Of a DNA stretch of 64,000 bases, positions 1 to 30,837 are shown piece after piece. Within the stretch, counting starts at the first letter, position 1. Each line of letters starts with the position of its first letter. The DNA is from Lepidurus packardi (taxonomy: Eukaryota; Arthropoda; Branchiopoda; Notostraca; Triopsidae): assembly GCA_023053545.1 (NCBI GenBank), contig JAKZAN010000002.1, positions 11,528,790 through 11,592,789 of the forward strand, read 5' to 3'. Below the pieces are notes generated by a model, which searched no databases, was not told the origin of the DNA, and was given only the letters and a program-made list of their open reading frames with translations. Position numbers and translations under genes: made by a program.

Positions 1-253
1 TCGGACTCGGTACCAGCTCCTCCCTCCCGGGGAATTCCACTGCCAGCACCAGAGGTGTACCTAAAAAGGTAGGCCGAAGAAAAGCTATGTTAAAACCGTG
101 TTTGCGCCGATCCCATAGCAAAGCACACAGCAAAGATCCAAAATAGCCTCATGCCATCTCTATCTCTTCCAGCATCCCTAAGTAGAACTAAAGCTTAGCC
201 AGGCAGCCAATCAGGGGACTGTCCGGAACGGTAGCCAAAGCCAGAGTAGGCGT

Positions 254-278
254 GGCCAATCTTCCGGGGTTATAAAGG
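254..278 (+). promoter_or_regulatory. Mhc core promoter: CCAAT-like box and TATA box
   Basis: A perfect TATAAAGG lies at 271-278, with GGCCAAT just upstream at 254-260. A GTAAGT donor at 321 ends a short non-coding first exon that would begin near 300, the expected 25-30 bases after the TATA box. This is the only TATA box placed correctly for the myosin gene. The exact transcription start is inferred. Confidence 0.6.
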
Positions 279-300
279 GACATGTCCCTTAGAGGCAGCG

Positions 301-876
301 ACCTAGAACAGCTTTCGAACGTAAGTGCAAGTGAACGTACGAGAATTTGGGCTTGGTTTTCTAAAGTGTAGCGTGGATAATCCATTTTTTAAAAATCACT
401 ATTACCTCTATGCAGTCATATTGCATAGTTTCAGTTTTGGGATTGTGAACTTAGTTAGCATCAGCCGTGTGCAATTTTTTTTCTTTGCCGCTTCTCCCTG
501 TCCACCGTACAGTACATACATCTCCCACCCCCATCCCCGTGTACCTTCCACTTAAATCTCTTAACTCAAAAATGTACATAACAACCCAGTTAATATTTGG
601 CCGTTTACTAATCGGTATACATTTGGAATATTTTTGAAATAGCTTAGAGTGCAATTGTTGGGTGAAACCGTGAGCAAGATTGAAAGATGTGCTATGAGCG
701 AAACCTGAATATTTGATTTTTTGGCATTTTGCAGGAGAGCTCTAGGGCTGTTCTATTGATATAAGCTGCCGCGCGTCACCAACGTCGTCGACTCGCACCA
801 CAAACAATCCCACTGCAATTTACACCGCTGAGGATTAACTTCGTTTCAAGGAAACTCTCCAAAGTTTAAAAGCAAG
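301..876 (+). other. Mhc: Mhc 5' untranslated exons 1-2 and first intron
   Basis: Exon 1 (about 301-320) is non-coding and ends at a GTAAGT donor. Intron 1 runs 321-734 and ends in TTTTGCAG. Exon 2 opens at 735 and carries about 142 bases of leader before the ATG at 877. A short untranslated first exon and a translation start in exon 2 match the known layout of insect Mhc genes. Muscle enhancers would be expected in intron 1, but I see no clear cluster of sites. Confidence 0.6.
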
Positions 877-19251
<18,375 letters not shown>

Positions 19252-19447
19252 ATACTAATCAACCGAGCCTGCTGGTGAACGTGCAACTGCTGTGTGTGTG
19301 TCGTAAGTACCACTGATCGAATCTTTCTATTTTTTTAAGAGATCATTTTCAGTAATCCAAACTTTCGCTTTTTTCTTGCAGCTTTTGGTTAGATGTTCCC
19401 TAGCTTCTTCTTTTTTTTTTCAACAATCTACGCCCAAAGCACCGTGA

Positions 19448-20003
19448 GAGCCCTGCGCGAACTCTTTTGGGGTCTTTTGACGACTGATTTCGACTTCGTG
19501 CGCAAACGAGAACCTTCAATTGACAAAGACGACTTTCTCTCATTCAGCAAAACTTGACGCGGCAGCTTAACAGAAAGATTTGCAGTTCCCAACGATGACG
19601 AAAGCAGTTCTCAACGACCCCTTTTATGCAAAATACAAAACAGCCAACTAGCCATACATTTACAAAAAGACATGAAACGAAGGCTTGTAACGACACATAC
19701 GCGAGACACGAAGGAAATCTTGGTTTCCTTTAGACCTGTTAATTTAATGGACTTGTTCACAAAAATCCAAGCTTTTTCTTCTTACTTTACCAACCTACAA
19801 ACGTGCTTGAATGGATCACACGTGGTTTCCATGTGTTTTTGGCTAGTCTCTTCATTTACTATAGACCTCACTATTTCTTTTCTCTCTTCTATGTAATATA
19901 CTTGTTTGTGTTCAGTAAAATTATGCCTATTCGAGCCCATAACTCTGCGTTTTCCAATCAACTTAAAGATTTCCTTGCAAATCATCCAAAATAATGAAAC
20001 ACA
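19448..20003 (+). other. Mhc 3' untranslated region and convergent spacer
   Basis: No coding signal on either strand. No AATAAA is present on the + strand here; an ATTAAA at 20023-20028 is the nearest candidate and would place the Mhc 3' end across the XPO6 poly(A) signal. The two genes are tail-to-tail. Confidence 0.5.
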
Positions 20004-20009
20004 TTTATT
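20004..20009 (-). terminator. XPO6 polyadenylation signal
   Basis: AATAAA on the minus strand, 178 bases past the XPO6 stop codon, with no better candidate between them. Confidence 0.55.
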
Positions 20010-20186
20010 GGGGCGGTGGATTATTAAAACTATTCAAACATTCCTGGATGGACTGGAAGAGATCCGAGACTTCTCAAGTTGACATCTGATCAAAAGTAGC
20101 TCAGAGACCTAAGTTCTATTTCAGCACTGGCTCTAAAGCATATGAGAAACGTAAGAAAGCTTCACTTACTTGAAAGCATTTCGTTT

Positions 20187-23100
20187 TTAAGAGCAAGCCG
20201 TTGTGACCTGGGCATTCCATAACTGATAGCATCGAAGATCATTCACTAACTTGTGGATACTTTGCGTAAATGAAGGCAAATCCTGAAAGGGCATAAAACC
20301 AAAGGATGGTCATTAACCAAATTAAATTGACAAAAGAGCAAAATTAAAGACTCAAAAGTGTGTTTACCAATTCTCGCTGAAAGCCACTATCCAGGGCATG
20401 GCGCTGTTGCTCACTTAGACCTTCCATAGAAGATAGAAACTGGCTGAGGAAATGCCCGAAAAAAGCTTCGAAGTTCACAGAGGCCATGTTATAGATTGCC
20501 AATGCTATTTCGTCACGTAGGAGTTCATGGCTGCGGCAGAGTAAGCCTTGGAGTAGAACTGTCAGAAATTGAGGCAGCATATTTTGCTTGAACACCGTCT
20601 GAAAACAAACATCATGAATGTTTAATCTTTTCTCAATCGAAAGCATCCACCATGGACTTCATAGAATATCATGATAGAACACATAATATAATCATAACAG
20701 AATCATAATAGAACCCAATGGGGTTTAACAGAAGAAACTTTCAAGCTTTCAAACTTTCAAGCTTATTTTAAGCGTGCAAGTAATCTAGCTGATTGATCTT
20801 GATATATTGCGAGAAATAATTGCCTCATCATTATTTCACTAATTAATGCGAACAGTTTCTTACCTTGTGGTAGAGTTTGCATTTCAGGTGCAAGCTTTCT
20901 AGCGTTACAAGACTTTGTCGAAAGACACCGATATCTGGTTGAAGTAAAGCTTGTCCAAGGGCCTGCATAATCTGCGTGAATTGTTCAATGTGCTCTACGG
21001 ATTCTTCAGTGGGTTGGCTTAAACCAAAGCCCGAACCCAAACTGCGCGACAAATTTGAAACCATCGAGTTCTTAAAAAAATGCCGCCAATGTTGATGTAA
21101 AATCGTGTGTAGCAGCCCGAACAATGGGATTTTTATATCAGGTGCAGAACGCTATCAAGTTAAAACGTTACATAAACCCCAAATTAGCCAGCAATTGTTC
21201 TGCTATACCTCGGCAATGATGGGATAGACGTAATCTAGACACAACGTCAACGTCCCATCGACGAAACGCTTGAAAGTTGCAGCAGGCTCCTGCATCACGA
21301 TATCCAAGATTCTAAGGAACCTGACCATGAAAATTTTTTTAATTTAAAAAAAATAGTTTGGAATGAGGTAGGCTATGGATTCCCTACTTTTCAACAGCCT
21401 GTAAACCAGGTCCATGATCTTGTTGCAAGATATGTGCCAGCTGTTCTTTCCCGAGTGCATTTAAAAGCATTTGCACTGACTGCTCTACCAAACTAGCTCC
21501 CATTTGACTCTGCAAACCGTCCAAAGCGGCCAAGAAGAACGTAAGTAAGGCATCGCACACCTCTGCATTTAGTCAAATACAAATGAAATTCAAATAACCG
21601 TTAAATGAACAATAAATTGTACCATGCTCGTGAAGATGAAGAGGAAAACACTGCAACGCTGTACGAATCTGCTCTTGCAACGCAGAATAAGCCACGGCTT
21701 TGCTCTGACTGGATTCTTGCCTCACGATCATCGCCAAATCACTCATCACATGCAAAGCACTCAATACCCGCGCCTTATCTACCAACGCAAAAGAAAAAGT
21801 AAGCCTCCGCTTTTAAGCCTGTACGTTGTAGCAACTTACTCTGCTCTTCGTGACAAGAATGTTTGATGGCTATTTCGAAATCTTGTGTGCTTCTTCGAAG
21901 AAGTCGTTGCAACGCTTCACGTCGCACATCCCATTTCTGCTCTTGTACCGTCGCTCCAGTCCAGGGCAACACACAGACTTGACACAATGAGCGGAACAAA
22001 AGACGACGCGCTGGTTCTGGTAGTTTTAATACCGGCGCGGACTCAAATAGCTTCTGAATCGCTGGCTGTTCCCATACGACTTTATGTCGAATACCACTTA
22101 AAGCGGCGAGCAGCTGCCCGGCAGCGACGTATAGACGTGAAGTAGTCGAACCTTCTTCGATCATAGCAGTACTAGCCACGTTGGCTAGGGGAATGAGAAG
22201 CAATTGGCCTGGCTCATATAGTGAGCTATTTCCAGACGAAAACAATATAGACAGCCACTGGCACCATGACTGCAAGCAGGATAAACTGTGGGCATGCCTA
22301 TGTACAATCTGGGTTAAACAAAAGGAGTTTTTCTACATGGAAACGCTTCTTACACTTCAATAAGATCGGCTTTAAGGACATCCGGATGAGCTCCAATGGT
22401 ATAAAATCGACAAATGCCATTAAAAGACGCCATTTCCTCTAACGTTGACATCATTGCATGTCCCAATTTGAACCTAGATCCATCCCAACCTTATTTAACA
22501 TGTTGACGGCAGTTTTTAATATAATTTTACATGCGTTCAAAATCATCGCCAGTAAAAAGTGGGACTAAACGGCCCATGACAAGTAAGAAGGAACACAGAT
22601 CTTTGAGCCGATCATGGGCGTGGTCTATCGCTTGGCCGTGTACCATCAGAAACGGTTTGCCGTGCATTTCCTGTACACTTGCTTTCAAATCTGCATAGGC
22701 ATTGGTAACTTCGCCCCAGGGTTTCATCTAAACATAAATAAGGTCGGTGAATAAATAAGGTAAATAAATAAGGTGCAAATAAATAAGAAAAATAATGAAG
22801 GAAAATAAATAAGGTAAATAAATAAGGTAAAAAAATAATGTAAATAAATAAGTTTGGTGATAATAACATAGGTTTTGCTTTTAAAAAAAAACTTACAATG
22901 TTCATGATAAAATCATCAGGAATAATCTCAGCAATACGATAAAGCGTTTCGATAACTTGGTTCAGAAATTTTGGCCACTCCGCTTCTTCCTGCATTTAAT
23001 GATGGTTAGAAGATGTATACTACACAGTAATACGATGATATAAAGGGCGAACATAAAGTCACCTCATCGTCCACTAACTGGTCGTCCAGTTCCTCCAACT

Positions 23101-24994
23101 GAGAGCGGTTGTAAACAAACTGCATCTTCCGTATAATTTGGTTGGTCAAATGGAGGAGGGGCTCCTTATACCTGAAGCGAAAACCAACATCAAGATATGA
23201 TATAAGTTTCACGTTTGAATTACTTGACGAGGATGATATTTCTATCCACGTGGTAGTCCTTGATTTGCTGTAACAAATACTCAAGAAAGACGGTCCATGT
23301 CTCTAAGCAAGACAGGAATCCAGTTAGACGAGGCTGCTGGAACGTGAACTTAAAAACCAACGCAAGGAACTCACGAACAGGAAACTGGTCCCTTCCTTCA
23401 AACCGTTTTAAGTGCGAGCACATAAACAGGTGTAAAAACTCGGTAAATTTGTCTACAAACCTATCAAAAAGTTTTCATCAACTTGCAAGACTAATGTTCT
23501 TTAAAATTTACTTGTCATCCAACTGGTCTAAACGGGATGTGGTCCTGTCTGACTCTCCGACGTCTTCTACCATGCGTCGGAGTATGTGAAATGCACTCTG
23601 AAACATCAAAAGTAAGAAATCTTCAAAATCTGCAGGGACGCAATTCTTGTAGAGAATCTCGTTAATGACAGCCATGGCTTGAACGCCTAGGGAGTCATAA
23701 GCATTGGAGCTTCGATTGGTAGAATGTTCGGAATCATCCATTTCCTACAAAGATTCGAAATTATAGCTCAGACTTGGAACAAGATTCGGAGGTCATACTT
23801 GAGTCTCCACGCCCATGGCAGCAAAGTGAAAAATAACGGCTAGCAAAGCGGGGTTGATGTGAGATGAGAGAGGAATCCAGGAAAATAAATGACTGAGACA
23901 TTGCAACGCATAGCCGCAAACTTGGGCTACTTCAGGTTCCAAAGGGGGCAATGCATGCGCTATGAATCTGCTCGATTTACCTCCACTTAAAACACCCGTG
24001 AGAAGGGATCCTGCACGTTTAGAGTTCTACACATATATATAGTCTGAGATTTAGCTAACGCAAATCTACCTGAATGAACTGGTGACGTGCTGAAGAGATT
24101 TTGATTTTCTTGACTGTGTGTTGGAGAAGGGGGTGGCGTAGCAGTGACAGCATGCTTTTGTCGTTCCAAGACACTTTGAAGTAGATCTGTGCCACACGAA
24201 ATTCATTAACATTGTATGTTCTAAGTGTATAACATTGAAAATTACTGGTGAGCAAGGCTAAGGTATGGGGAACTTCTCTCAAGAGCTTTTGCTTGAGCTC
24301 TTCTCTTCTGCCTACCGTAATATCTTCCCTGCCGGACGTTAGTTCTTCAGAAGTTGTCAGCAAGAAAATTAGACCAATGTTTGTAGTTTCAGGATTATGA
24401 ATAAGCTAGAAAAATACATAATAAAAAAGGATTGAAAAGTGGCGTTTTGCAGTGGCGCTTTGTTTACCGCGATGATGTTGGAATAAAAATCAACATAGTT
24501 TTCTGGCCATTCGAATCGGGCAATATCAACCACCAACTTGACAAGTTTATTGAGAAGAAAGGCAGGCAATGTCCTGTGTTCCATTATGAAAGTATACAAT
24601 ATACAACGCAATTCCAGTCGTTCAGTTTGACTTAGGACTATCCAACTTTTGTTTATGGTATTCTAATAGCAAATCTATGATTCATGACTTTAAACGAAAA
24701 CGTAGAAAGTAAAATATACCTCGATAACTCCAAGGGAAAACATGGCAACATAATGATTGGTAGTGTGACTGAGAAAGTAGAGGCTGTGTTTCCAAGCATC
24801 CCTTCGCTTTTGAAACGATTCCAGGGCGGTGTGAATTTCACTAAGCCTTTCATTGCTTGCTATGCCACTATATAATTCCGTTAAATAGGAATCAAGAGCG
24901 GCCAAAGATTCTGGATTTCCCGCCTACGTTAAGGAAAGAAGGTACACAGTCAAATCTTTAAATAAAACTTTTGAAAAGTTGTTGAATTTACCAT
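20187..24994 (-). CDS. XPO6: exportin-6 (actin-profilin nuclear export receptor), 19 coding exons
   Basis: Importin-beta-family receptor that binds Ran-GTP and carries profilin-bound actin out of the nucleus. Coding exons from the start: 24992-24994, 24720-24923, 24468-24662, 24246-24405, 24070-24186, 23799-24010, 23512-23744, 23224-23460, 23063-23171, 22897-22989, 22531-22727, 22356-22473, 21840-22308, 21623-21778, 21388-21562, 21209-21320, 20864-21151, 20368-20598, 20187-20282. All phases close, giving 1,134 residues (human about 1,125). Family landmarks in order: AWKHSLYFLS near the N terminus, TTSEEL, ATPPPSPT, NCVPADFEDFLL, SQLEELDDQ, AIYNMASVNFEAFF and a C terminus beginning DLPSFTQSIHKLVNDLR. 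The chain is helical HEAT repeat throughout. The first coding exon contains only the ATG, followed at once by GTAAAT. Head-to-head with PTPA. Identity is secure; the start relies on that one-codon exon, supported by MAGNPESL resembling the vertebrate N terminus. Confidence 0.93.
22728..22855. repeat. 13-bp AT-rich minisatellite in XPO6 intron
   Basis: Imperfect tandem copies of AAATAAATAAGGT fill most of the 169-nt intron 22728-22896. Units vary slightly in length. The array is unusually long for a gene whose other introns are mostly 60-100 nt. Confidence 0.8.
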
Positions 24995-25282
24995 TCTTCT
25001 TATTTATTACTTTTGCTTTCAAGTTATTGGATATTCTTTCCAACAACACTGCGGCTTAGCTCAAGGAAAATACGAACTTTTTGCAACAAGTGGGCGGTCC
25101 CTAAGAAAAAAGTAGGCGTGTTCTCTGGAAGAAAATAAATACAAAGAATAAATACAACGCTAAACAGCCACAAAAAGCCGGTTTGTTTGTTATTGCTTAT
25201 TCATTTACGACAACTATTTAATTTATTTTAGGTTTTCTAAAGGTCACAAAAATTACAAATTGCATACACAAATCTGTGTAGC
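24995..25282. promoter_or_regulatory. shared divergent promoter region of XPO6 and PTPA
   Basis: Only 288 bases separate the two start codons, which face away from each other. The interval must hold both leaders and both promoters. It is AT-rich with no clear TATA box at a useful distance on either strand, as expected for housekeeping genes. Confidence 0.6.
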
Positions 25283-26443
25283 ATGACAACCGTACCTAAA
25301 AGAGAAGTTTTCTTGCCGGACGATATGGCTAAATGGCTGAAATCCTCAGCGTATCAGGTAAAATGTAAATGATTTTTTTTTATAAAGAAGCGTTTTAAAT
25401 GCAAATTTGTATTTCACATTCCAGGAATATATGGGCTTTATAATTGCCATTAACGATGCTGTCAGAGGCAAACACAAGTCTCCTTATCATGTTAGTGACA
25501 ACGTGACGCGAATCATACAAATATTGGATAAGATGGAGCAATGGATTGATGAAATCCCCCCACTAGAAATGGCTCAGCGGTTCGGTAATAAAGCCTTCCG
25601 AACATGGTTTGATCGACTTAAGACTGTTAGTATCGAAGACAACTACTTTACAAGTAATTGAGTAATACACTATATAGCTGTGTATTATGCATTACAGAAC
25701 GCAGAGGTTTTACTTCAAGAAGCTTTGCCAGCCGAGTTACATCAAAACATACCTGAGGTCGCTCCATATTTAGTGGAAGGCGTAGGAAACGCTACTCGCA
25801 TCGACTATGGTTCAGGACATGAGATGTCTTTTGTCATGTTTCTCTGTTGCCTGTTCCACATAGGTTTTTTTCAGCCTGATGATCAAACTGCTACTGCTCT
25901 CACCGTCTTTAGCAAGTAGACTTTGTGTGATGGATCCTTTTGCTCCTCGCTAAGAAAGTGTTCTTTCGTTTAGGTATTTGAAAGTGATGAGGAAATTACA
26001 AATAACTTACCGTATGGAACCCGCTGGCAGTCACGGTGTCTGGAGTTTGGATGATTACCAGTTTATTCCGTTCATTTGGGGCAGCGCTCAACTTATTGGT
26101 AATTTAACACACTCAGTAGTCCAGTTTTCGACCCTTTCACGTTTTTTATGCTGTAGACCACCCAAGGTTGCCCCCTAAATCGTTCCCCGATCCAGACATT
26201 GCTGCAAGTTTTGCCAAAGATTTTATGTTTTTGGCTGCCATCGACTTCATTCACAAAGTCAAGACGGGTCCTTTCGCAGAGCACTCGAATCAATTATGGA
26301 ACATAAGCGGCGTGCCACAATGGGCCAAAGTGAATGAAGGACTCATCAAAATGTACAAAGCCGAGGTTTTAGCCAAATTCCCTGTCATTCAGCATGTTCT
26401 TTTTAGCTCTATTTTTTCCATTCAACCGGCACCTACACAATAA
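25283..26443 (+). CDS. PTPA: serine/threonine-protein phosphatase 2A activator (PTPA)
   Basis: ATP-dependent chaperone-like activator of the PP2A catalytic subunit that also acts as a peptidyl-prolyl isomerase. Exons 25283-25357, 25425-25625, 25698-25915, 25974-26098 and 26157-26443 join in phase to 301 residues; introns are 58-72 nt. Conserved blocks in order: [81 protein letters not shown] and FPVIQH near the end. These include the nucleotide-pocket and PP2A-facing loops of the fold. The N terminus is shorter than in the long human isoform. The start is the first ATG after the divergent promoter. The stop codon lies inside an AATAAA. Confidence 0.95.
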
Positions 26444-26444
26444 A
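26439..26444 (+). terminator. PTPA polyadenylation signal overlapping the stop codon
   Basis: AATAAA spans the TAA stop at 26441-26443. If used, the 3' UTR would be only some 10-30 nt. No other AATAAA occurs before about 26765. Confidence 0.5.
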
Positions 26445-28608
26445 TATAACCTGTATACAGTGAATCACCATTAAGTTAAATGCAACGCAATACATTACTA
26501 TGCTTTCTGCAAAATTCCCATGCATTCTCTGCCTTTGTGTGTCGCATTCTTCTAAAAAAAAACTTTCCAAGTGGTGGTGCAACTTCCAAATACCACTTTG
26601 TCGCTTTCAACTGGTCTATAGTCAAGTGCATTGTGTTAAAGCAGCAGCTGGACTTAGCAGTCGAACGGGCCCGCGTACAAATGGACGACGACCCTCGAAC
26701 CAAAGAAAAGTAAATGAAGTAAAAAAAATATAAAAACGAGGTTCTTAACAAAAGTTCGGCTTTAAAAATAAATCAAATGTTCTCACGCGCCAACTTAACA
26801 TTTCCTGCTGCTCCTCGTTCTTTTTGCTTTTATCGCTTTCCGCCCTTCAAGCCAAAGCCTTGCCACAAATAAGAACAACTCGGCGGCCGATCATTAATTC
26901 ACGCTGTCGATTCGTCGTACGTCCTTATACGAAGAGAAGTGAACAGCTCGCAATAAAACAAGCAGGACCTACAAACCCCCACATACTCCTTGTTTTTTTT
27001 TATCTTCGCTTCTTCCCAGAAAATAAAAGCATTAAAAAGTCATCGATATGTAAACAAAACCACACCTTCTTACTTTATTGCTCGAAAACGGCGACAATGT
27101 AGAGGGAGAGAATCATCGAATCGATAAGCAACGCACACACAACAGGAAATCGGTGGAAAAGCCATAAGTCAAGGGCAAAAAAGACAGGGCTTATGTGTGG
27201 AGGGTACCGCTTCTCCTTCTTTTGTCAGATTATTGCTTTTTCTGCGCAATTTTGCTGACGTTTAGGTTTCACGTGATTCTTAATGCATGAGTTTCGATCC
27301 GTATTGATTGTCTCAGCCAGTCTAACAAACGTGAGCACGTAGGCAAGCAAGAGGCAGCTGATGCTTAATGAAGGCGGCTTTAACAAGCCATTATGGTGCG
27401 TGGTTAACATCCGTGAGTCTCCCAGGTCAGCTGGACCGGTCGCTTTTCTTGGTATTGGATAGCTTACGTACACAGCAATGTCCTTCCGTAACCTTACGAA
27501 GCGCGCTCCGTAAGCATAAACTCGCGAACGGTAGGGAATGGGGTTGGGTGGGATAGAAGGGGGAAAACTCCCCATCCGCTTAATTTCACTTTCGGGGGAT
27601 CCGTCTTATTCCTTTCATCTTTTCACGATTCCTGCCAAGCCGTGAAGGGAAAAAAACGAGAAGGAAATACAAGCTTGAAGCTTAAGTATTGGCTAAACCA
27701 TACAACCCCTCCTAGTCTTGTGCAGTTCAATACGTTAAGCTCCGCCCCATGGTCGCTTTCCGCGTCTCGGTCTCGGAGTTGAGCCTTTAGGGCAAACTTG
27801 CTCCGCACAGACTAGTATCCCGTTCGCGGAGTACGACTTTAGACCTTGGTGCAAACCCAAGTTTCTTTTTTGTTTTTCTGACGAGAAATAGAGTCTAACC
27901 CTTCTATGTTTGTTGTTGCGAGGAAACTCTGAAACCTTTCGTGGGCGATTCCCAAGTAATGGGAGTGTGGGTGACGGGTGAACAGAATAGAGGTCTCATT
28001 ACGATCGACCTCATGGACGCAGTTTAAGAGTATAAGCAAGGTATTTATGTTTGAACTTTCTGCATCGTTGTCGTTACGTAGCAGAACTGCAAGCCGTGTA
28101 ACAGGAAAGGTTGTAAATTTAGAAGAGAAAGGGGGGAGAACTATATGGAGTATTGGCAGAAGTAACGTGTAACCACGCCCGCTATACATGTTCCTTCAAC
28201 GGCTCGAGACAAGGGGTGGAATGTTCATAAAGCTTGTTCGTTCCTGCCGTGTGGCTAATGAAGCATTCATTACGTATACATGAATCCCTAATCCATAGCG
28301 ACAGTTATCGTAAGGACTTGGACAGTTACATTACTTTGTGACAGCTTCTGACAGTGTAGGTTTATGGATGAAGCCTGACAAGCATAAAGTGGGCGTGGCA
28401 CCCCAGGCTTCAATCCGATTAACGTTTTTAATGGTAACAACGACAAAGAGGAGGGGGGACGAAAGGTGACGTCTCAAAGTGGTCGATAGGTGACAGGCAT
28501 GTCATGTGCACGTGTGAAGGCAGATTGGAAAAGTGGCCAAAGTTTGTTTACCATGCCAAACTTCCCCCATCTTACGCTTAGAATTACAATGAACAGACGT
28601 GCGTTACT
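26445..28608. other. 2.2-kb spacer upstream of the receptor gene; no gene seen
   Basis: Short overlapping open frames on both strands have no family resemblance and no splice-linked partners. From about 28380 to 28550 the + strand holds a TGACGTCT (CRE-like half) and a GCACGTGT E-box, which could be regulatory for the receptor gene downstream. Otherwise nothing identifiable. Confidence 0.5.
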
Positions 28609-28614
28609 TATATA
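28609..28614 (+). promoter_or_regulatory. TATA-like box of the orphan receptor gene
   Basis: TATATA lies 87 bases before the first usable ATG (28696), leaving room for a start near 28640 and a 50-base leader. It is a weak, single-motif call. Confidence 0.3.
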
Positions 28615-28695
28615 CACCATGTTCTTATTTTCCCCAACCGTTTTTAGCCACCTCTAGAAAGCGATGATTGAAGACGGGGGAGAGCCGGTATTGCC

Positions 28696-30837
28696 ATGTT
28701 AATCCTGGGTGGGGAAGGATGGCCTGTCACGGAATCTGGGGTCATGACCTCGGAAAGTCTTGCCCAAGCCGGCATTATACTATTGCTCGGTATTGCCATC
28801 ATCGTATCCAATGTGCTCATCATAGCAACGCTTCTTACGGGCCCAGGTAAAAAAAAGAGTAATCAAAAAAGTAAAAGTAAAACCACAAAAAAGTCCAAAG
28901 CCTGAACAGACGACATTAGTTTGCTTTTTTTCAATAGTGTTGTAGTTTTTTTTTAGTTATGAGTTCAGTTTAGTAGAAAAAACAGAACCTGACGAGTTAC
29001 TTTCTAGCGAAATCCAATTTGGGCACCGGGCCAAGATTGGCCGACTATGATCATCAAAGCAAGCATTTCCCGCCCATTGCCGTTATGGGGCTGTTTAGTT
29101 TTTCCTGGTTAAGCATTGGTTGTGCTTCCCGCAATAATGACGAAAGTCTGATGCGAAGACCGACTATTATTATTAACGCCTTCCCCCCTGTCGCCCTTGG
29201 TTGGCATTATCGGTATACCCCTAGTTTACGCTAGGCAGAGCATGACAGATCAACAACGTAGCTCCTAACTTTTCTTATATACGTATCTATCTCTGGGCCA
29301 ATATGTTGCCTCTAGAACGTTGGCAAGACTGATTAACGCAAAGGGAAACCAATGTCCCCGAAGTCGTTGTAATTTAGTCAGGGGTATAAGTAATTTTCTC
29401 GCGATTCAAGTAGGTCGGTTTGTGAATGGCATTTGTATGTGTGGAGTCCAACGTCGTGAATAATTTGCTTTCATCGACGGTGGTCTCTTATCGAAAGAAG
29501 GGGGTGGGGGATATTGACCACTTGAATTGAAAGTTCACTCGAATACTGAAAAGGGTCGAGTCGGTTAGAGATGGAACCCTGACTGGACGAAACTGAGGAA
29601 ATGAAAGAGGCACTTTTCCGTTCTGAATTCTCGGTATGTGGCTTAAGTTACTGCTCAGGATCTACTTTTGCTCTTCACAAAACCCAAAGTCCGACCACAA
29701 AAGGTTGTATGTGCGTCCTCGAAAGAGAGCCAAGATCGATGGCCATTTCTCTCAGAGATTTGGGTTGTAAAACAGCTGCACGAAAACCCAGACTCCCGTT
29801 TCAAGTCTTAAAATTCACCAAAAAAGGAAGCCTATTTTCTCCCTTAAAGTGGGGTAAATGCGGGATTTTCCTCGCGGTGTTCTCAAAAACTGACAACTTA
29901 TTTATTATTTCAGTTAAAAACGAAGAAGTATAGCCAACAGGTGACGTTTCAAGCTCAACCATTAATCTTCGTCTTTTTTTTTCCTTCCGACTTCCTTCGG
30001 CGTCTTCAAATAGGTCCAAAAGAAGTGATGAACTATTACCTGCTGTCACTGGCCGCTGCAGATTTGATTGCTGGCGTCATCATGGTGCCACTATCGGTTC
30101 ATCCTGCTCTGGTACAGACTTGGCTGTACGGCGATGTGGTGTGCGCAGTTACGGGCTACTTGGAAGCCACCTTATGGGCGGTGTCGGTGTACTCCTTCAT
30201 GTGGATTGCTGTCGACCGATATTTGGCCATAAGGAAGCCTTTGCGTTACGAAACCGTGCAAACACGGACACGTTGTCAGTGTTGGGTGGTGTTCACCTGG
30301 CTCACTTCCATGATGGCATGTTGTCCGCCGTTACTCGGCTATTCCAACCAACCCCATTTCGATAGCGAGGCTTTTGTATGCCACTTGGATTGGACTCACA
30401 TGTGGGCGTACTCGGTAACTTTGCTCATTCTCGTGCTGGGTCCCACGCTGGCTACCATCGTGTACACGTACGTCTACATTTTCAGTACCATGCGCAAAAT
30501 GCGACAGTGTCTTCACCAACAAGACAAAGAGTATGCCACCGCGCTGAGCGAGAACCTTTCCAATCCCAATCACGTCATGTCCTTTGTGCTCGTCATGGCC
30601 TTCTGGTTATCCTGGTCGCCGTATATGGGGCTCCGCGTCTACGAGTACTTGTCCGGCCACCGTCTCGATGTACCTTTTCTTCACTTCTCTGTCTTTTGGC
30701 TCGGCATACTGAACTCCTTTTGGAAATCGCTCATCTACGTCGCCATGAGCCCCAATTTCCGCTTGGGTCTTCGTCTCTTCTGCCTCTCTATTTGCTGCAG
30801 AAGTAAAGGCCATCGCCGAGACCTTCTTGATGACTAG
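28696..30837 (+). CDS. orphan class A GPCR, GPR21/GPR52-like
   Basis: Seven-pass rhodopsin-class receptor, 324 residues. Exons 28696-28846 and 30014-30837 join in phase across a 1.17-kb intron placed right after helix 1, so the second exon alone lacks TM1. Visible marks: TM1 ending NVLIIATLL, TM2 aspartate in LAAADLIAG, TM3 cysteine in VVCAV paired with ECL2 cysteine in FVCHLDW, DRYLAIRKPL at the end of TM3, TM6 FWLSWSPY, TM7 LNSFWKSLIY, then a short tail with CLSICC, a possible palmitoylation site. Helix 7 and the tail resemble the GPR21/GPR52 branch best; vertebrate members signal through Gs or Gq without a firm ligand. The NPxxY asparagine position is lysine here. The ligand is unknown. 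An alternative start is ATG 28744. Confidence 0.82.
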
